Shown here piece by piece: positions 47,535 to 59,453 of a DNA stretch of 64,000 nt (the stretch's first letter is position 1; the number at the start of each line of letters is the position of its first letter). Source of the stretch: Molanna angustata (lineage: Eukaryota; Arthropoda; Insecta; Trichoptera; Molannidae); NCBI GenBank assembly GCA_963576475.1, contig OY754974.1:5507774-5571773 (forward strand), read 5' to 3'. The position numbers and the translations under genes were made by a program. The notes beneath the pieces are model-generated. The model was not told the DNA's origin, searched no databases, and was given only the letters and a program-made list of their open reading frames with translations.

Positions 47535-50485
47535 TTACACTACGATGTCGAATATTTGATATATTTTAGTTCTCCCGTAGTTCATGATGTATTCTGAACA
47601 TTTTCTTTTAAATGATTTCAGCGATACTATTTCTTTTAATGATGTAGGCAACATGTTATAAATTCTGGGGGCAATGAAAATAAAATTTCTTTGACCAAAA
47701 GTAGTTCTCATGTGTGGAATTGCATAGTTTGCAGCGGTGCTGGCTCGTGTAGCTATAGATTGTTGTGTTTTCGGGTAAACTAATTTATTTTTATGAAAAT
47801 TTGTTAGTACATAATGTAAAAAGATTTGTTTCGGATCAAAAACTTTAAATTCACTGTATAAATCTTTAGTGGGGTAGTCAAGGGGTTTGCTGAGTATTAT
47901 TTTTATTATACATCGTTGAGCTAAACATAGTTTTTCCATAATGGTGTCGGCACACCCTCCCCAACCAACAATTCCATATGTGAGTAAAGAATGTGTCAAC
48001 GCGTAGTACACTTGTTTTATTGTTTTATTATCCAGGATCTTTCGGAGTTCTCTATAAATATATCCTAGTTTGACTATTTTACTTGACAGGATTTCTACAT
48101 GATCACGCCATCGTAGATTATTGTCAATGACAAGGCCAAGGTAGTTTATGTTCGATACTTTTTCTAGTATGGCGCAGGTACACGATGATTGAACTCGTTT
48201 GAAACAGGCTGTCCTGCTTGGGTAGGACTAAAAGTAATGTACTTAGTTTTGTTTACATTAATTGTAAGTAAATTATTATTTAACCAAGTTTTTACATTGT
48301 TTATGCCTTCTTCAGCTAATTCAAAGACTCGTTTCCAATTTTATCATTTACAATTAAAACAGTGTCATCAGCAAAACATATTATTTCACCGTCCACGGGA
48401 AGGTCGGCCAGATTGTTAATATAAATAAGAAAAAGAATAGGTCCTAAAATGCTACCCTGGGGGACCCCATATGTAATCGGTTTTTCTTGGCTCAGGTGAG
48501 TTTTTAAAGATACTATTTGCTTACGGTTTGATAAGTAGCTTTTGAACCAGCGTAGCGCAGTATCACTGATGCCAATGTTTTTTAATTTAGTTATTTAAAG
48601 GGGGTGAGACACAGTGTCAAATGCCTTTGCAAGATCTAAAAATATTGCTAGACATTTATCCCCTTTGTCAACTTTTTCCGTTATAACTGATGTTATTTTT
48701 GCAATAGCATCATTTGTCGATAATCCGTGTCTGAAACCATATTGATTATTTGAAAGTATTGAATGTTTAACAATAAATTTATTTAGTCTGGATTTAATTA
48801 TAGTTTCAAATATTTTTGATAGTGTCGATAAGAGAGAGATCGGCCGATAGTTAGATACATCTAGCATAGAATCTTTCTTATAGATCGGTATGATACAAGC
48901 TGTTTTAAGTGCATCAGGAAATATGCCATTTTGTAAGCTTAAATTTATTGTATGGGTGAGAGGCTTGGCGATTTCTAATTGTACAGTTTTAAGTAGTTTG
49001 GAATTTATGCCGTCAATTCCCGTGGACGTTGAGTTTTTTATGGAGTTGATGGTCGAAATAATTTCCACGTCAGATGTTAGGTCGAGGTGGCTCATTCTAT
49101 TGAGTTGTTGAAATTGTTTTTTTTTGGTTTTCTTTTAACACCAAAAATTCTTCTGTTGTATTAGTAGTTTTCAAAAGGTCCGAGGCAAACTGCTTTCCAA
49201 TGTTTCCGAAGTATTCATTGAATAAGTTTGCTATCTCTTGTAAGTTTTCATCAGTATTTAAGAGTTTGTTATCGTGTTTGATTCTGTCTATCTTTTTCTG
49301 AGAAACATACCTATTGCTAGATTCATTAATAATATTCCAAGTTTTTTTTATGTTACCTTGACATTCATTTAATTTTTCTTTGTAATAGTTGGTCTTAGTG
49401 GTCTTTAATAAAATTGTGCACGTATTACGGTAATTTTTATAATGGTTTTGAAGTATAACGTCATTTGAATTTTTTTTTACATAGGCTATGGAGATGATTT
49501 TTTTTATGTATAGAATTAACAAGACCTTGTGTAATCCACGGTTTATTTTTTTTATTTTTGTGTAAAGTATTCCTCTTTTGGACAGAACATTCTTTTATTT
49601 GACCCGTAAGTACATTAAGAAAATTGTTAAAAGCAGTGTTGGTATCGTGAGTTTGTAGAATTGTGTCCCAGTTTTGTTCTTGTAAGTTTGCTCGAAGTTT
49701 TGCTAAGTCAGTATAATTTTGCGGGATGAACTGTTTCTTTTGTTTTGTCTTTGAATTTACATGTAAAGAAAATAATATCATGTAATGGTCAGTTGTGGAG
49801 TTTTGGAATATAATTGTGTCAGTTTTATTTTTTGATTTGCACATGACGTGATCGATACAAGATTCATTGGTAAACGTTACCCGAGTAGGTTTGTTTACCA
49901 TTATTTGAAGTCCGTGTATTGCTAATGTGTTAATATATTCATGGTATTGTGGATGTGTATTGTTTATGATATTAATATTGATGTCACCTGTAAGTATGAT
50001 GGAATTGCTTGATGAAAGTTTACATAATGCATCATTTAATGATGTTAGGAAATTTGATATACTTGGAATTGATGGTGATCTATAGACAGCTAGTTGTCGA
50101 GATCGATTTGTAAACAGTTTGCTCCGGATAGTTTAATTTCACAGAAGGAATACGACAAGTTTTGTTTTATAAAGGCCACTATTCCATCATTTTGTAAATT
50201 GTGTATTTTAGTAACAATTGTGTCATAGCCAGAAAGTGTTTTTCTTTTAGAAGTGTTACTCAGCCAACATTCTGTCAGTATAAGTAAGTCGAATTCTATA
50301 TTTAACATCTGTAATGTTATTAAAAATTCGTCAATGTTTTTATCAATACTTTTGATATTGAATGTTAATATTTTTATACTGTTATTATATTTTAAAATAT
50401 TTTGGCAGACTCCAACATCTGACGTTTCCACTATATGAGGGTTGCCAGTATCACCAATGGAATTCAACAATATATTATCCAACAT
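47535..50485 (-). pseudogene. LINE ORF2: AP endonuclease and reverse transcriptase, several frameshifts (CR1/Jockey-like)
   Basis: Domains follow the normal order. Endonuclease: 'ILTFNIKSIDKNIDEF', 'LLILTECWLS', then after a frameshift near 50092 'SIILTGDINI' and 'TTDHYMILF'. Linker: 49522-49097. Reverse transcriptase: 'STGIDGINSKLLK', 'IPIYKKDSMLDVSNYRPISL', 'NNQYGFRHGLSTNDA', 'IFLDLAKAFDTVSH', a TAA near 48597, 'GVPQGSILGPILF' and 'ICFADDTVLI'. C-terminus: 'YGIVGWGGCADTIMEKLCLA' and 'TTFGQRNFIFIAPRIYN'. There is no RNase H. At least four frameshifts and one nonsense mutation mean it is inactive, yet nearly the whole ORF is present. Confidence 0.9.
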
Positions 50486-50740
50486 TACTTATAATGCAAC
50501 AAGACGAATACAGAAAATGTCCTGATTGAATGAGACACGCTTTCCCAAGTAGTTTGTAGCACATGCATAACACGATGACAAGAAAAAAAATACATACAAA
50601 AGCAAAAACAACAATATACCTACATAAGAATTAGGTAGCTTAAAGATAAACATGCAAAAAAAAAATACATATGAAACAAAAATATACAACATAATATAAA
50701 AGCATCCAAAAACACCATTTAAAAGTCTACGCGTATATAG

Positions 50741-51874
50741 TCACAAAGTTTGAAGTATTGATTCGTTGCTTATCAAGATTGGTTTAGAAGACTCGTCTTT
50801 GCGTAAGAATATACGGCCTCCATTGTACCAAATGAACTTATAACCTTTTTCTTTTGCTACGTTCTTTGATTGTACGAAGAGGAATTTTTTTCGTGGAGTG
50901 AGATGTTCTGAGATAAATACTGGTGTTGACAAATTATTCATGCCAATGTTTGACGTATTATGGTTGTTTGCCTTGTCTGTCTGCTTCTTGTAATGATCTT
51001 TCGCGCTCCACAGAAACCTCCTGCATATATCCTCACTTTTTAATTTTAGTATTATGGGTTTTGGTAGAGATTGGGTTTTGTTTAACCGTGTTCTATATAC
51101 TGATATAATATCTTCACGTTTGAGGGGGAAACTTATTGATTTTGCCATGTTGTCCACATATGTGAGCAAATCCTCATTTATGGACTCTGGGATACCACGC
51201 ATCTCTATATTACAAGAAAGATTTTGTTGGTCTAATAGATCAATTCTCTCCTGCAGCACAGATATCTTAGATTTCATATATTCACTTTCCCGTGATAATT
51301 TATTTATTTCGCTGGAATTGTTCTCAAATGTTTGACATTTATCTTTAAGTTCTTCGTACTTTTCGTCTAAGAAGTCTATAGACAGCTTAATCTCTGTGTA
51401 GTTGTCATTTATCATTTTTAGTTTGCTTTCCAATGCATCCAAAATACTTTCTTTGAATTCGTTAAATTTTTCCGTGATTATTTTTAAAATAACACTGGTG
51501 AAATCAGAATCAGTTGCCTTGATTTGTGTCTCCGTTATATTGGGCGTTAATTTAGGATCGTTATTTTTTTGTAGTATCGGTGTATTAATAGTTTCTGATT
51601 GGTTAACATTCAACGAATTCTGCGCATGCGCGTGTATAATATTTGAATTTTGATTGGTTTGGAGTTCTTTACTAACTTTGTTATTTTTAACTTTCTCCTT
51701 GCATGATATACAATTGAAATTTTCGATGTGTGTCTTTGTCAACTTTTTATAAATTCTTTGAGACATACCTGCACATGAAAAATGAAGTGGAGACTTGCAG
51801 GAGCTACATTTAATTATTTCATCAATTTGAATGGCTCCATGGCATCTATTGCAGTGTTCTGTTTCAGATGACAT
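50741..51874 (-). CDS. LINE ORF1 protein: PHD-like zinc finger, coiled coil, RRM-like domain
   Basis: This 377-codon frame is intact from ATG at 51874 to the stop at 50741, in contrast to the broken ORF2 downstream. Residues about 8-57 hold Cys/His pairs (CNRCHGA, CSSCKSPLHFSC, CISCKEK) in the spacing of a PHD-type zinc finger. Residues about 130-220 are rich in charged heptads and probably form a coiled coil for trimer assembly. From about 220, 'CNIEMRGIPES' through 'IILKLKSEDICRRFLWSAKD' resembles the RNA-binding domain of L1-type ORF1 proteins. It probably packages the element RNA as a nucleic-acid chaperone. ORF2 starts about 255 bp after its stop. Confidence 0.85.
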   Translation of the reverse strand: MSSETEHCNRCHGAIQIDEIIKCSSCKSPLHFSCAGMSQRIYKKLTKTHIENFNCISCKEKVKNNKVSKELQTNQNSNIIHAHAQNSLNVNQSETINTPILQKNNDPKLTPNITETQIKATDSDFTSVILKIITEKFNEFKESILDALESKLKMINDNYTEIKLSIDFLDEKYEELKDKCQTFENNSSEINKLSRESEYMKSKISVLQERIDLLDQQNLSCNIEMRGIPESINEDLLTYVDNMAKSISFPLKREDIISVYRTRLNKTQSLPKPIILKLKSEDICRRFLWSAKDHYKKQTDKANNHNTSNIGMNNLSTPVFISEHLTPRKKFLFVQSKNVAKEKGYKFIWYNGGRIFLRKDESSKPILISNESILQTL

Positions 51875-52260
51875 TTCAATTCAAGTGTTTGTCAGGGAAG
51901 TGATGAAAAACTTTTTGTGTAAAATTACCGTATTGTTGGAATAGTTTTCAGAGATAACACTCAACCCGTTTCTCTATTAGATATTTATTATATCTAAAAA
52001 TTTAAATTGCATTTAACTTCATTTTTTACGGTAGTTTTGTCTCCTGTGAAATATAACCCGTTAGTGGGCAGTTTTGAATTTTTAAACAAATCTTTTAGAT
52101 TCATTTCTCGGTTACTGTTTGCACCTTCAGTTAGTTTCATTGTGATAATTTTAATGTCTTTGGTGTATTGCATACTCATATTTCCAATTTTGAATAGCCC
52201 AAACAATAAATTGAATAAACTCAATGTCATATGTGACCATAGAGATAATTAGTTTACCAC
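51875..52260 (-). mobile_element. Probable 5' UTR of the LINE, boundary unknown
   Basis: Directly upstream of ORF1 on the minus strand. No target-site duplication could be paired with the 3' tail by eye. Confidence 0.35.
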
Positions 52261-53789
52261 ATATTTTATCCTTTGTGATTTCATGTATTATGACTTTAAA
52301 AATTCTCGCTGAAAATTGATTTTTTTTAAGAATTTATACCTACAGTATATTGGGAATACTGTATATCGTCATCTTATGATATTTTCAATTTTGTAATGTT
52401 TTTTTTCGCAAATTTTTAATTGAATAACCTTATACTGCTTCTACTGCTATTTTTTGTATTAATAATATTACTTTGTTTAATGTTTTGATTTGTATTTTGA
52501 GTTCATACGTATATGGACTGCTAACTGTATGGATGTGAATGGATTGCTAACTTCTATTATTTTAAACTTAGATTTGATTGTTTTATTGTGTAGGTTTTTT
52601 TTCCCATGAGTGTATACATAATTGTATTTTTTATTAAAAAAAAAAAAAATAAATCGACTCCATAAGGATGCATTCAAAGATTTACGATTTTTAAAGAAGA
52701 ATAAAGTGGATCTACTCTACTTATGTAGACGAGGGTTTCATTATTATCACGACTTTCTTTTTTACTATGATAAACTTTAGTTTTGACAGACCGTGTGCTA
52801 TTTTTACATAAAAAAATAAATAACACACAAAAGAAATGATAAAAAGATTAATATTCATATTTACTGGTACCATTTGACCAAAAGATATGTATGTATTTCG
52901 TGATGGTATGTATGTCCTTATATTAGATATACGTAGTGCTTTGTACTGAACACTGTGTTTACACCACGCGAACACTACTCCCGTATATCCCTCCTTTGTT
53001 CTAACAGGATATTATTATAAAGTGAACATGCGATATTTGATATCAAATATTATGTTTACAGGGCTATGTAGTATTGTTACTCTCTATTGTAAAGATATGT
53101 AGGTATGTAGTGGATTAATATTAGGTACCTACCAGGCTTTCTGGGGGTCTCTACTCCTTCTCACTTCCTGTACTAACTCCACATTCTCTCTCTCTCTCTC
53201 TTCTAAATTACTTAATATCTCTAGGAATAATTACAATTGTAATAGCAGAAGTCACATAATATTAATACCAGTTTCAAGCCTTTCATTGCGGTACGTTACA
53301 CGAACCATATTGCTTGCTGTGTGAACGTTATAAAACAAGACATTTACCACTAAATATCAAAAGTAATTAACGATTCGATCCATGCCTATATGAATCTCTG
53401 TAAATACTGTTATGATAAAGGAATAATTATAAATGAATTTATGTAGATATGAACAAAGATTATAAATATAACTATTTCTAGTCTTTTTTTGTTGTTGTTG
53501 AATTATCTGTTTTTATATCTTTGTACTCCGTTTGTTTAAGTGTTTATAAATTTTTCGTTGGTTATTGTTTTATATGGAATACCGAAATGAAATGCGTACT
53601 AGATTTTAACATGATGTTTTGTAAGTGAGCGGCACAAGATACAATGGATTATAAAATGATATGTTAGATATACAGAACCCTATGTGAAAAATATATGGGT
53701 TTCTTAGTGATTTAATATTGACGTTATATTTTAATTCATTGACCAGCTGTGTCCATCACTTTATTTATTTATTTTTTTTTTTGTTTTTT
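52261..53789. other. Non-coding DNA, nothing recognised
   Basis: AT-rich with a short CT run near 53183-53200. Confidence 0.4.
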
Positions 53790-53970
53790 TTATATCGAAA
53801 AAATGAATATATCCTTGTTAAACAAGTACATATACATCTTCCTACGTTCCCTAAAATAAGCAAATAAATGCTTGTGCTATAGGAAAACGAAATCGGTCGA
53901 GGCATGATTCGAACTCGCGACCCCTGGATTACTAACCTAGCGCGCTAGCTGCTCTGCCATCGACCCATCT
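53790..53970 (-). repeat. tRNA-derived SINE, family B, copy 4
   Basis: Most complete copy. Minus strand: A-box region TGGCAGAGCAGCTAGCGCG, B-box GAGTTCGAATC, a body with ATAGCACAAGCATTTAT, and a CTTGTTTAACAAG mini-palindrome before an A-rich tail. Confidence 0.85.
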
Positions 53971-54310
53971 AAATTTATTATGTACATATATAGATGTCTC
54001 TTCTTCTTAAGATTATCATTTTATACAAATCTAAAATATTGAATATTTTACAGTGCTGTACACCGTTAAACACTACGATGAGGATAGTAACAAGCGTAGA
54101 TTTTTCTAGTAATAAATAGAACGAAGTTTTAAATGTACATATGTATGATATAAGAAATTGTCTTGGTAATTAATTTGTTTAGTAAACGAGTTTGTTCTGT
54201 GTGTATATGTAATGTTAATGACTTAGTTTCCAGTAGGGAATGCTTTTTAATTGCTCCACGCTGTTATTCCTAACATCGGTACACTTTCAGAATTGAAAAG
54301 TAACATAAAA
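53971..54310. other. Non-coding DNA, nothing recognised
   Basis: No feature seen. Confidence 0.35.
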
Positions 54311-54895
54311 CGAGTGGGTTGTGGCCAACGCTAAACTCCTCACTAACAAGTCATTATATAATTGGTTCAAATATTGTATGGAAAATATTCAGCATTTTCA
54401 TGAAATGAGTTTGATAAATTGTTTTTTTTTAAATATTCTATTATGAAAACTTGATAACTCTTCAATGCCATTTTATAAAAGTGATGTGTCTTTTTATCAA
54501 TTTGAAAATAAAAATATCAAATTTTAAATTTCCTGAGCTTGGGGTCACTTTGAAATATTTGACAGTTAAAAAAATTGAGAAGCACTATTCAGATATCCTT
54601 CAAGATCTAATGGGGTCTAAGCGAGTATTAGATATACATATTTGCAAAATTTGAAAAGAATCGAATTAGTACTTTAGTTTTAATCGATAATGTAAAAATT
54701 AATACGCCGTACATAGCACACTGAACAAAGCACATAGCACACACACACACACACACACACACATAAACATTGTGATAAAAAATTCAGAATACAATCTCAG
54801 CATGATACTAGTTGATAATCTGCAAAAAAAATAGCCTTAACAATGCGAAATCATAACTCCCCACTATATCCCCTTGGGCTAGTGAGGAGTAAAAA
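54311..54895. mobile_element. HINE-like family 2, complete short copy
   Basis: About 585 bp. It starts CGAGTGGGTTGTGGCCAACG, then ACTCCTCACTA, and the far end has the exact inverse TAGTGAGGAGT (54880-54890). An (AC)n tract sits at 54738-54762. The body shares blocks with 39994-40500 and the right part of 25314-27297. No coding capacity. Confidence 0.75.
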
Positions 54896-55224
54896 GAGTA
54901 TACGCAGCGAATAATAATTATAATTATTATTTATCTGGGTCTGGGAATACATGAGGGTAATAAAAATATTTATTTTTAATGTTACAAAGGTAATCCTGTG
55001 GATCCCATTTTTTACAATGAATAACACGACCCAGCATTGTATTACACAGATAAAATTAAGCATCCAACGTTTTTTTGGAACGGATTCAATTCAAAATCGT
55101 AATCAAAATACGTTATACTGTATTTATATAGCTATGAGGCATCGGCTTAGAACAGTGCTTCCACTATTTTCTCTTGTTGTTTTCTAGTGTCCCATAAGAA
55201 CCGGATATATATTCGTCCTTTTCC
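54896..55224. other. Non-coding DNA
   Basis: No feature seen. Confidence 0.35.
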
Positions 55225-55740
55225 TCATGACTTAGGATAGCGGCTGTAGTCCGTCGCCGCACGTATGGCCCGCCTCCATGCCAATCTGTTTTGGGCTGAA
55301 CGCAGAGCACCAGTCACCGAAGTCCCCATTGTGGACTTAACCAAATCGCTCCATCTGGTCGGTGAGCGACCACGAGATCTCCGTCTTTCCACGCTACCCA
55401 TCACAACAAGCTTCTCGAGGCAGTCCGGTTCCCTTCGATCTGGCAATGTGTCCAAAGAATTGAAGGATACGTCTATAATATATCATCGATAGACGATCCT
55501 CGATCTTCAGCTCTTCTAGAATTGACACATTCGTTATTCTGGCTGTCCATGGGATGCGCAACATGCGCTTACAGCACCACATTTCGAAAGCATCGATCCT
55601 CTTTCGCTCTGAATCCCTAAGTGTCCATGTTAACACACCATACAGGAACATCGAGAATATCAGAGCCCTGATGAGTCTAACTATATAAGAACCGGATACA
55701 TAATCGAAAATATAACAGGCAACAATAACATCACACATAG
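55225..55740 (-). pseudogene. RTE-type LINE C-terminal region, frameshifted
   Basis: Minus strand: 'IFSMFLYGVLTWTLRDSERK', 'IDAFEMWCCKRMLRIPWTAR', 'TNVSILEELKIEDRLS', 'RRILQFFGHIARS' in one frame; 'DCLEKLVVMGSVERRRSRGR', 'SPTRWSDLVK' and 'AQNRLAWRRAIRAAT' in the next. These are the consecutive conserved blocks of an RTE family frequent in moth and butterfly genomes. A frameshift near 55430 and the loss of the RT core make it non-functional. Confidence 0.88.
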
Positions 55741-56919
55741 TTCAGCAATGAGGTTCACAACCCACTCTGAATGTAATGTCTTTTTAGGTGAGACGAGACT
55801 GGTGTGTGGGTATACACGCATGTATTGTGGTACCTTTCATAAATTAATGCACACCCGCACACCAAACGCTGGTTACCACACATTGAAGGATATGCCGTGA
55901 TGGTATGAACGAACGAACAACTTTACACCTAACTTTTCACAATTTTACACCTAACATGCTTAATTTTCATTGCTTTTGATGTTTTTATATTTGTTCTGAT
56001 TTGCCTTGTTTTCATTGCTGTGTTTTTAATTTATTTTATTTTGTTCTGTTTCTGTTTTTTTTATTCTCATTGTAAAATGGTAAAAAAAATAATAATGTTC
56101 TATATATGTGTAGACATATTGATGGTTGATTAACAATATAATTATAGTGTACGAGAGTAGCTTGCACTGACAAACTGTTCATACAGTTTAGTGCAAAATT
56201 TATATAACCAAATGTAAATTGTGTAAATTGACAAAAAAAAAAAAACTGTATGATGCGATGACTGATTTTGTAAGAAGGTAGGTACTAATTAAAAGTTTAA
56301 ATGTACAAATATAATTATATCGTAAACTATTTTGGACTTTTTAAAGTTAATGTTTTCCAAATTTACTTTGTGGTACATTTTTAAAAAACACAAATTTCTT
56401 TGTTCTAATCACTTTTGGAGTAATTTATGCTCGGCCGGTTTCGAAGCGTATACGCTTCGAAACGGGCCACGCAGGATTCTCATTAGACCACATGCATATA
56501 AATTGTGAAGGTTTATAATCCCCTCCCTAGTAAATTTTGACTCGTTTATCCACAAAATTCTTTTTGAAAGGGTTGTATCGTCAATTTCAGCATTTTTTAG
56601 AAAAGGTAACTATCGCATGTACCTACATGAAAAGAGTTCATACCTAATTTAAATTATCTGAAACCCAGAATTTGTTGTTTTTTTGGAATTTTCAGAACCA
56701 ACCTAACTTGCATGAAATAAAAATTATGTACTCTTGAGAATAAAAAGATGTGGTTTTTTATATATTTATTATGTTTAATATGTCTCTATGTATTAGAAAT
56801 ATAATATTTTTTTAATACAATAAATCACATTCCTGTGCAATAAATGAAATTTTGAATGAAACCTGTATTTTATTTCACTCCAAATATCCTACCTGTGTAA
56901 ATTAGCAGAATACTGAGTA
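55741..56919. other. Non-coding DNA with one perfect palindrome
   Basis: AT-rich; the palindrome at 56438-56463 is the only structure noted. Confidence 0.4.
56438..56463. repeat. Perfect 26-bp palindrome
   Basis: GTTTCGAAGCGTA followed at once by its reverse complement TACGCTTCGAAAC, with outer GGCC and GGGCC nearly extending the symmetry. Confidence 0.92.
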
Positions 56920-57480
56920 AGTAGATTGAAAATAGCCAAGTAGCTTTGCTGTGGCTACAGAATAAATTAATTCAGAATACTGAGTGAGTTGATTAAATCT
57001 AACCAAGTTGTTTGCTGTGGATACTGAATGAATTAGTTCACATTACTGAGTAGTAGATTGAATTTAACCAAGTTGTTTGCTGTGGATACTGAATGAATTA
57101 GTTCACATTACTGAGTAGTAGATTGAATTTAACCAAGTTGTTTGCTGTGGATACAGAATAAATTAATTCAGAATACTGAGTGAGTTGATTAAATCTAACC
57201 AAGTTGTTTGCTGTGGATACTGAATGAATTAGTTCACATTACTGAGTAGTAGATTGAATTTAACCAAGTTGTTTGCTGTGGATACTGAATGAATTAGTTC
57301 AGATTAGTGAGTAGTTAATTAAATCTAACCAAGTTGTTTGCTGTGGATACTGAATGAATTAGTTCAGATTACCGATTAGTAGATTGAAATTAGCCAAGTT
57401 GTTTGTTGTGGATACTGAATGAATTAGTTCAGATTACCGAGTAAGTTGATAGAAATTAGCCAACTAGGTTGGTTGAATTT
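56920..57480. repeat. Minisatellite of 65-67 bp, about eight copies
   Basis: Landmark AACCAAGTTGTTTGCTGTGG recurs at about 57001, 57066, 57131, 57198, 57263, 57328 and 57393, with a diverged first unit at 56935. Units share GATACTGAATGAATTAGTTC. Beyond 57480 the motif decays into shorter related pieces (GTTACTTGGCTGATT) up to about 57740. Confidence 0.9.
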
Positions 57481-57770
57481 GACAGTTACTTTGCTGATAT
57501 TACAAAGTTAGTAGGTTAAGTTTTGACAGGTTACTTGGCTGATTATACAAAGTTGTGCGTGGTTAACCAAGTTACTAGATTAATTTTGACAGATTGTTAA
57601 CAAAGCTACTCGGTTAAAATTAGCAGACCATTTACTTGGCAATTTTTAGCAACGAACTTTGCAGGTACTATATTAACAAAGTTGCTTGGTTATTATTAGC
57701 AGCAAATCATTTATTTTTAACAACTACATTTTTTGAGTGTACCACTTTCTAGTCAGGACGGATAACAACT

Positions 57771-59007
57771 AAGGGTGGTTTTTTTCAACCTAAGTTATAG
57801 TTATAGTTATAGTTACCACTGGTCATCACAGAAATGGGTTTTTTCAAAATATAACTACGCATTTAGCCCGTTACTTTAGCCGTAACTATAACCAGCCGAA
57901 AATCAGTAGTTATTGTTAAATTTGATAGTTACATATGATAGATGTCGCTGGTAATTTTTGATCATGACTGACTATTTGACGTTTGTACTGGTCAATTTCG
58001 TATTTTTTTAGCATAATATCTAAAAACAGTAGGTATAATATAATTATGATAGTAATATATACGATGAAATAATGGAATACGTACCTATTGAAAAAAAAGA
58101 AAAAAGTTAGGTTTGGAACAGCGAATTTTTAGCGTGATGACCCTTGTATAAAGAAATAGTGAGATATCTCTTTATATATATGTATAATTACCGATGACAT
58201 TCGCAAACATTCAAAAATCAAATGCGATCACCATATTACAGCAAAATTATGACAGCCACCATTACTCGGAACCACATATAACATAAATAACACTTTTATT
58301 AACCGCAGCTGCAATATGTACAATAACCTTAATCATAAGCCAGATATTTTTAACAATAGCCTACATTCATTAAAAAAACAACTATCATCAATATTATAAT
58401 GAATACTTTATGTACCAAATTGTACAATTTTTGGTATGTCCAATACTGTATTAATATGACAACTCACCCTTTCCTCCTCTCCTACCTTTCTTCATGTCCC
58501 ACCCTCGCTTCATAAAACATACACACACACACACACACACATACACACACACACATCACAATTGTACACTTACACCACACTTTTGTCTTTGACTTTGTAC
58601 TGAATTGTCTTTATTATGTATATTAATCTGTGGAACAATGTAATTGGCTTACTTTCCTGATTGTTATTTTTTTATTAATGTAAAACATGTAACAGCTGTT
58701 TTGTTTCCCAAAATAAAATAAATAAATAAAAATAAATAAATAAAAAATAGAAAACGAGACACACTATATCTTCTATCTTTTATATAGTATGAGCAAGAAA
58801 GAGATAGGAAACGCTCGGAACGTACTGTTTACAATTTGTATGGAATATTTGGGGTCTTTATACCTGCAAGACCCGTTACTTTAACTATGACATAACTACG
58901 GTTGAAAAAACCGTTTTAAGATATTTAGCTATTTCTTGTATAACCAGTGGTTATATTATTATAACTATAACTACCGATTTAACAATTCTGTGAAAAAACC
59001 CGCCCTT
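57771..59007. mobile_element. DNA transposon-like element with inverted ends, host to a nested LINE tail
   Basis: The left end AAGGGTGGTTTTTTTCA and right end (inverse) AAGGGCGGGTTTTTTCA match with few changes, and the sub-terminal TAGTTATAGTTATAGTTA and ACCACTGGT blocks are repeated in inverse near the right end. ACT flanks both sides (57768-57770 and 59008-59010), a possible 3-bp target duplication. No transposase is seen. The superfamily is uncertain (PIF/Harbinger is one possibility given a 3-bp duplication). Confidence 0.65.
58270..58745 (+). mobile_element. LINE 3' UTR with AATA tail, nested in the DNA transposon
   Basis: An AT-rich segment with (AC)n at 58521-58555 ends in AAAATAAAATAAATAAATAA-type repeats at 58711-58745. 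The style is that of LINE 3' ends; no coding part is present. Confidence 0.45.
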
Positions 59008-59016
59008 ACTCTCTAC

Positions 59017-59397
59017 GTTTGTGTATTACTGCCGGTAGCGCTGGTGGTGTGAGGCGGAGTAGAGGGGGTGAGAAAGGTAGTAACGGAGGTGAGGTAAATT
59101 TTTCTAGAAGAAACATATTGATGAGCGGACTATTAGTTAAAATTTGACTATTTATAATATTTTCGCCTTTATTTATTGCTTTCCTAATTTCTAGTGCTTC
59201 TAAATAATCCAATTTATGGCCCTGTTTTTGTACCTGTAAAATTTTCGATAGTAATACCAGTATTACTATCGAAACTATAATAATTATTTTCTTTAATATG
59301 ATCTGCAAATTCAGAAAAGTTGTTATTTTTAGGCATTGCATAATATGTTCTTTAATTCGCGTTTCAAAGCTTCTCCCCGTTTTGCCTATGTAGAAAG
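59017..59397 (-). pseudogene. Penelope-like element: GIY-YIG endonuclease remnant
   Basis: Minus-strand translation gives 'FYIGKTGRSFETRIKEH', the second half of the GIY-YIG endonuclease motif with its conserved Gly and Arg, typical of Penelope-like retroelement C-termini. After a short out-of-frame stretch (59220-59320) the frame returns with 'QKQGHKLDYLEALEIRKAIN' and 'NSQI', the usual C-terminal block after the endonuclease. Two compensating frameshifts are implied. Only this distal part is present; the reverse transcriptase is absent. Penelope-like elements are known to carry hammerhead ribozymes, which links this remnant to the motifs elsewhere in the window. Confidence 0.78.
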
Positions 59398-59453
59398 AAG
59401 CGAATTAAAGAACATAATATGCGATGCCTAAAAAATAACAACTTTTCTGAATT
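59308..59453. repeat. Inverted duplication of a piece of the Penelope-like remnant
   Basis: Left arm 59308-59360 and right arm 59400-59453 are inverse copies with only a few differences (GCAATGCC versus GCGATGCC, five versus six A), separated by 39 bp. The right arm passes directly into the 33-bp minisatellite. Confidence 0.88.
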
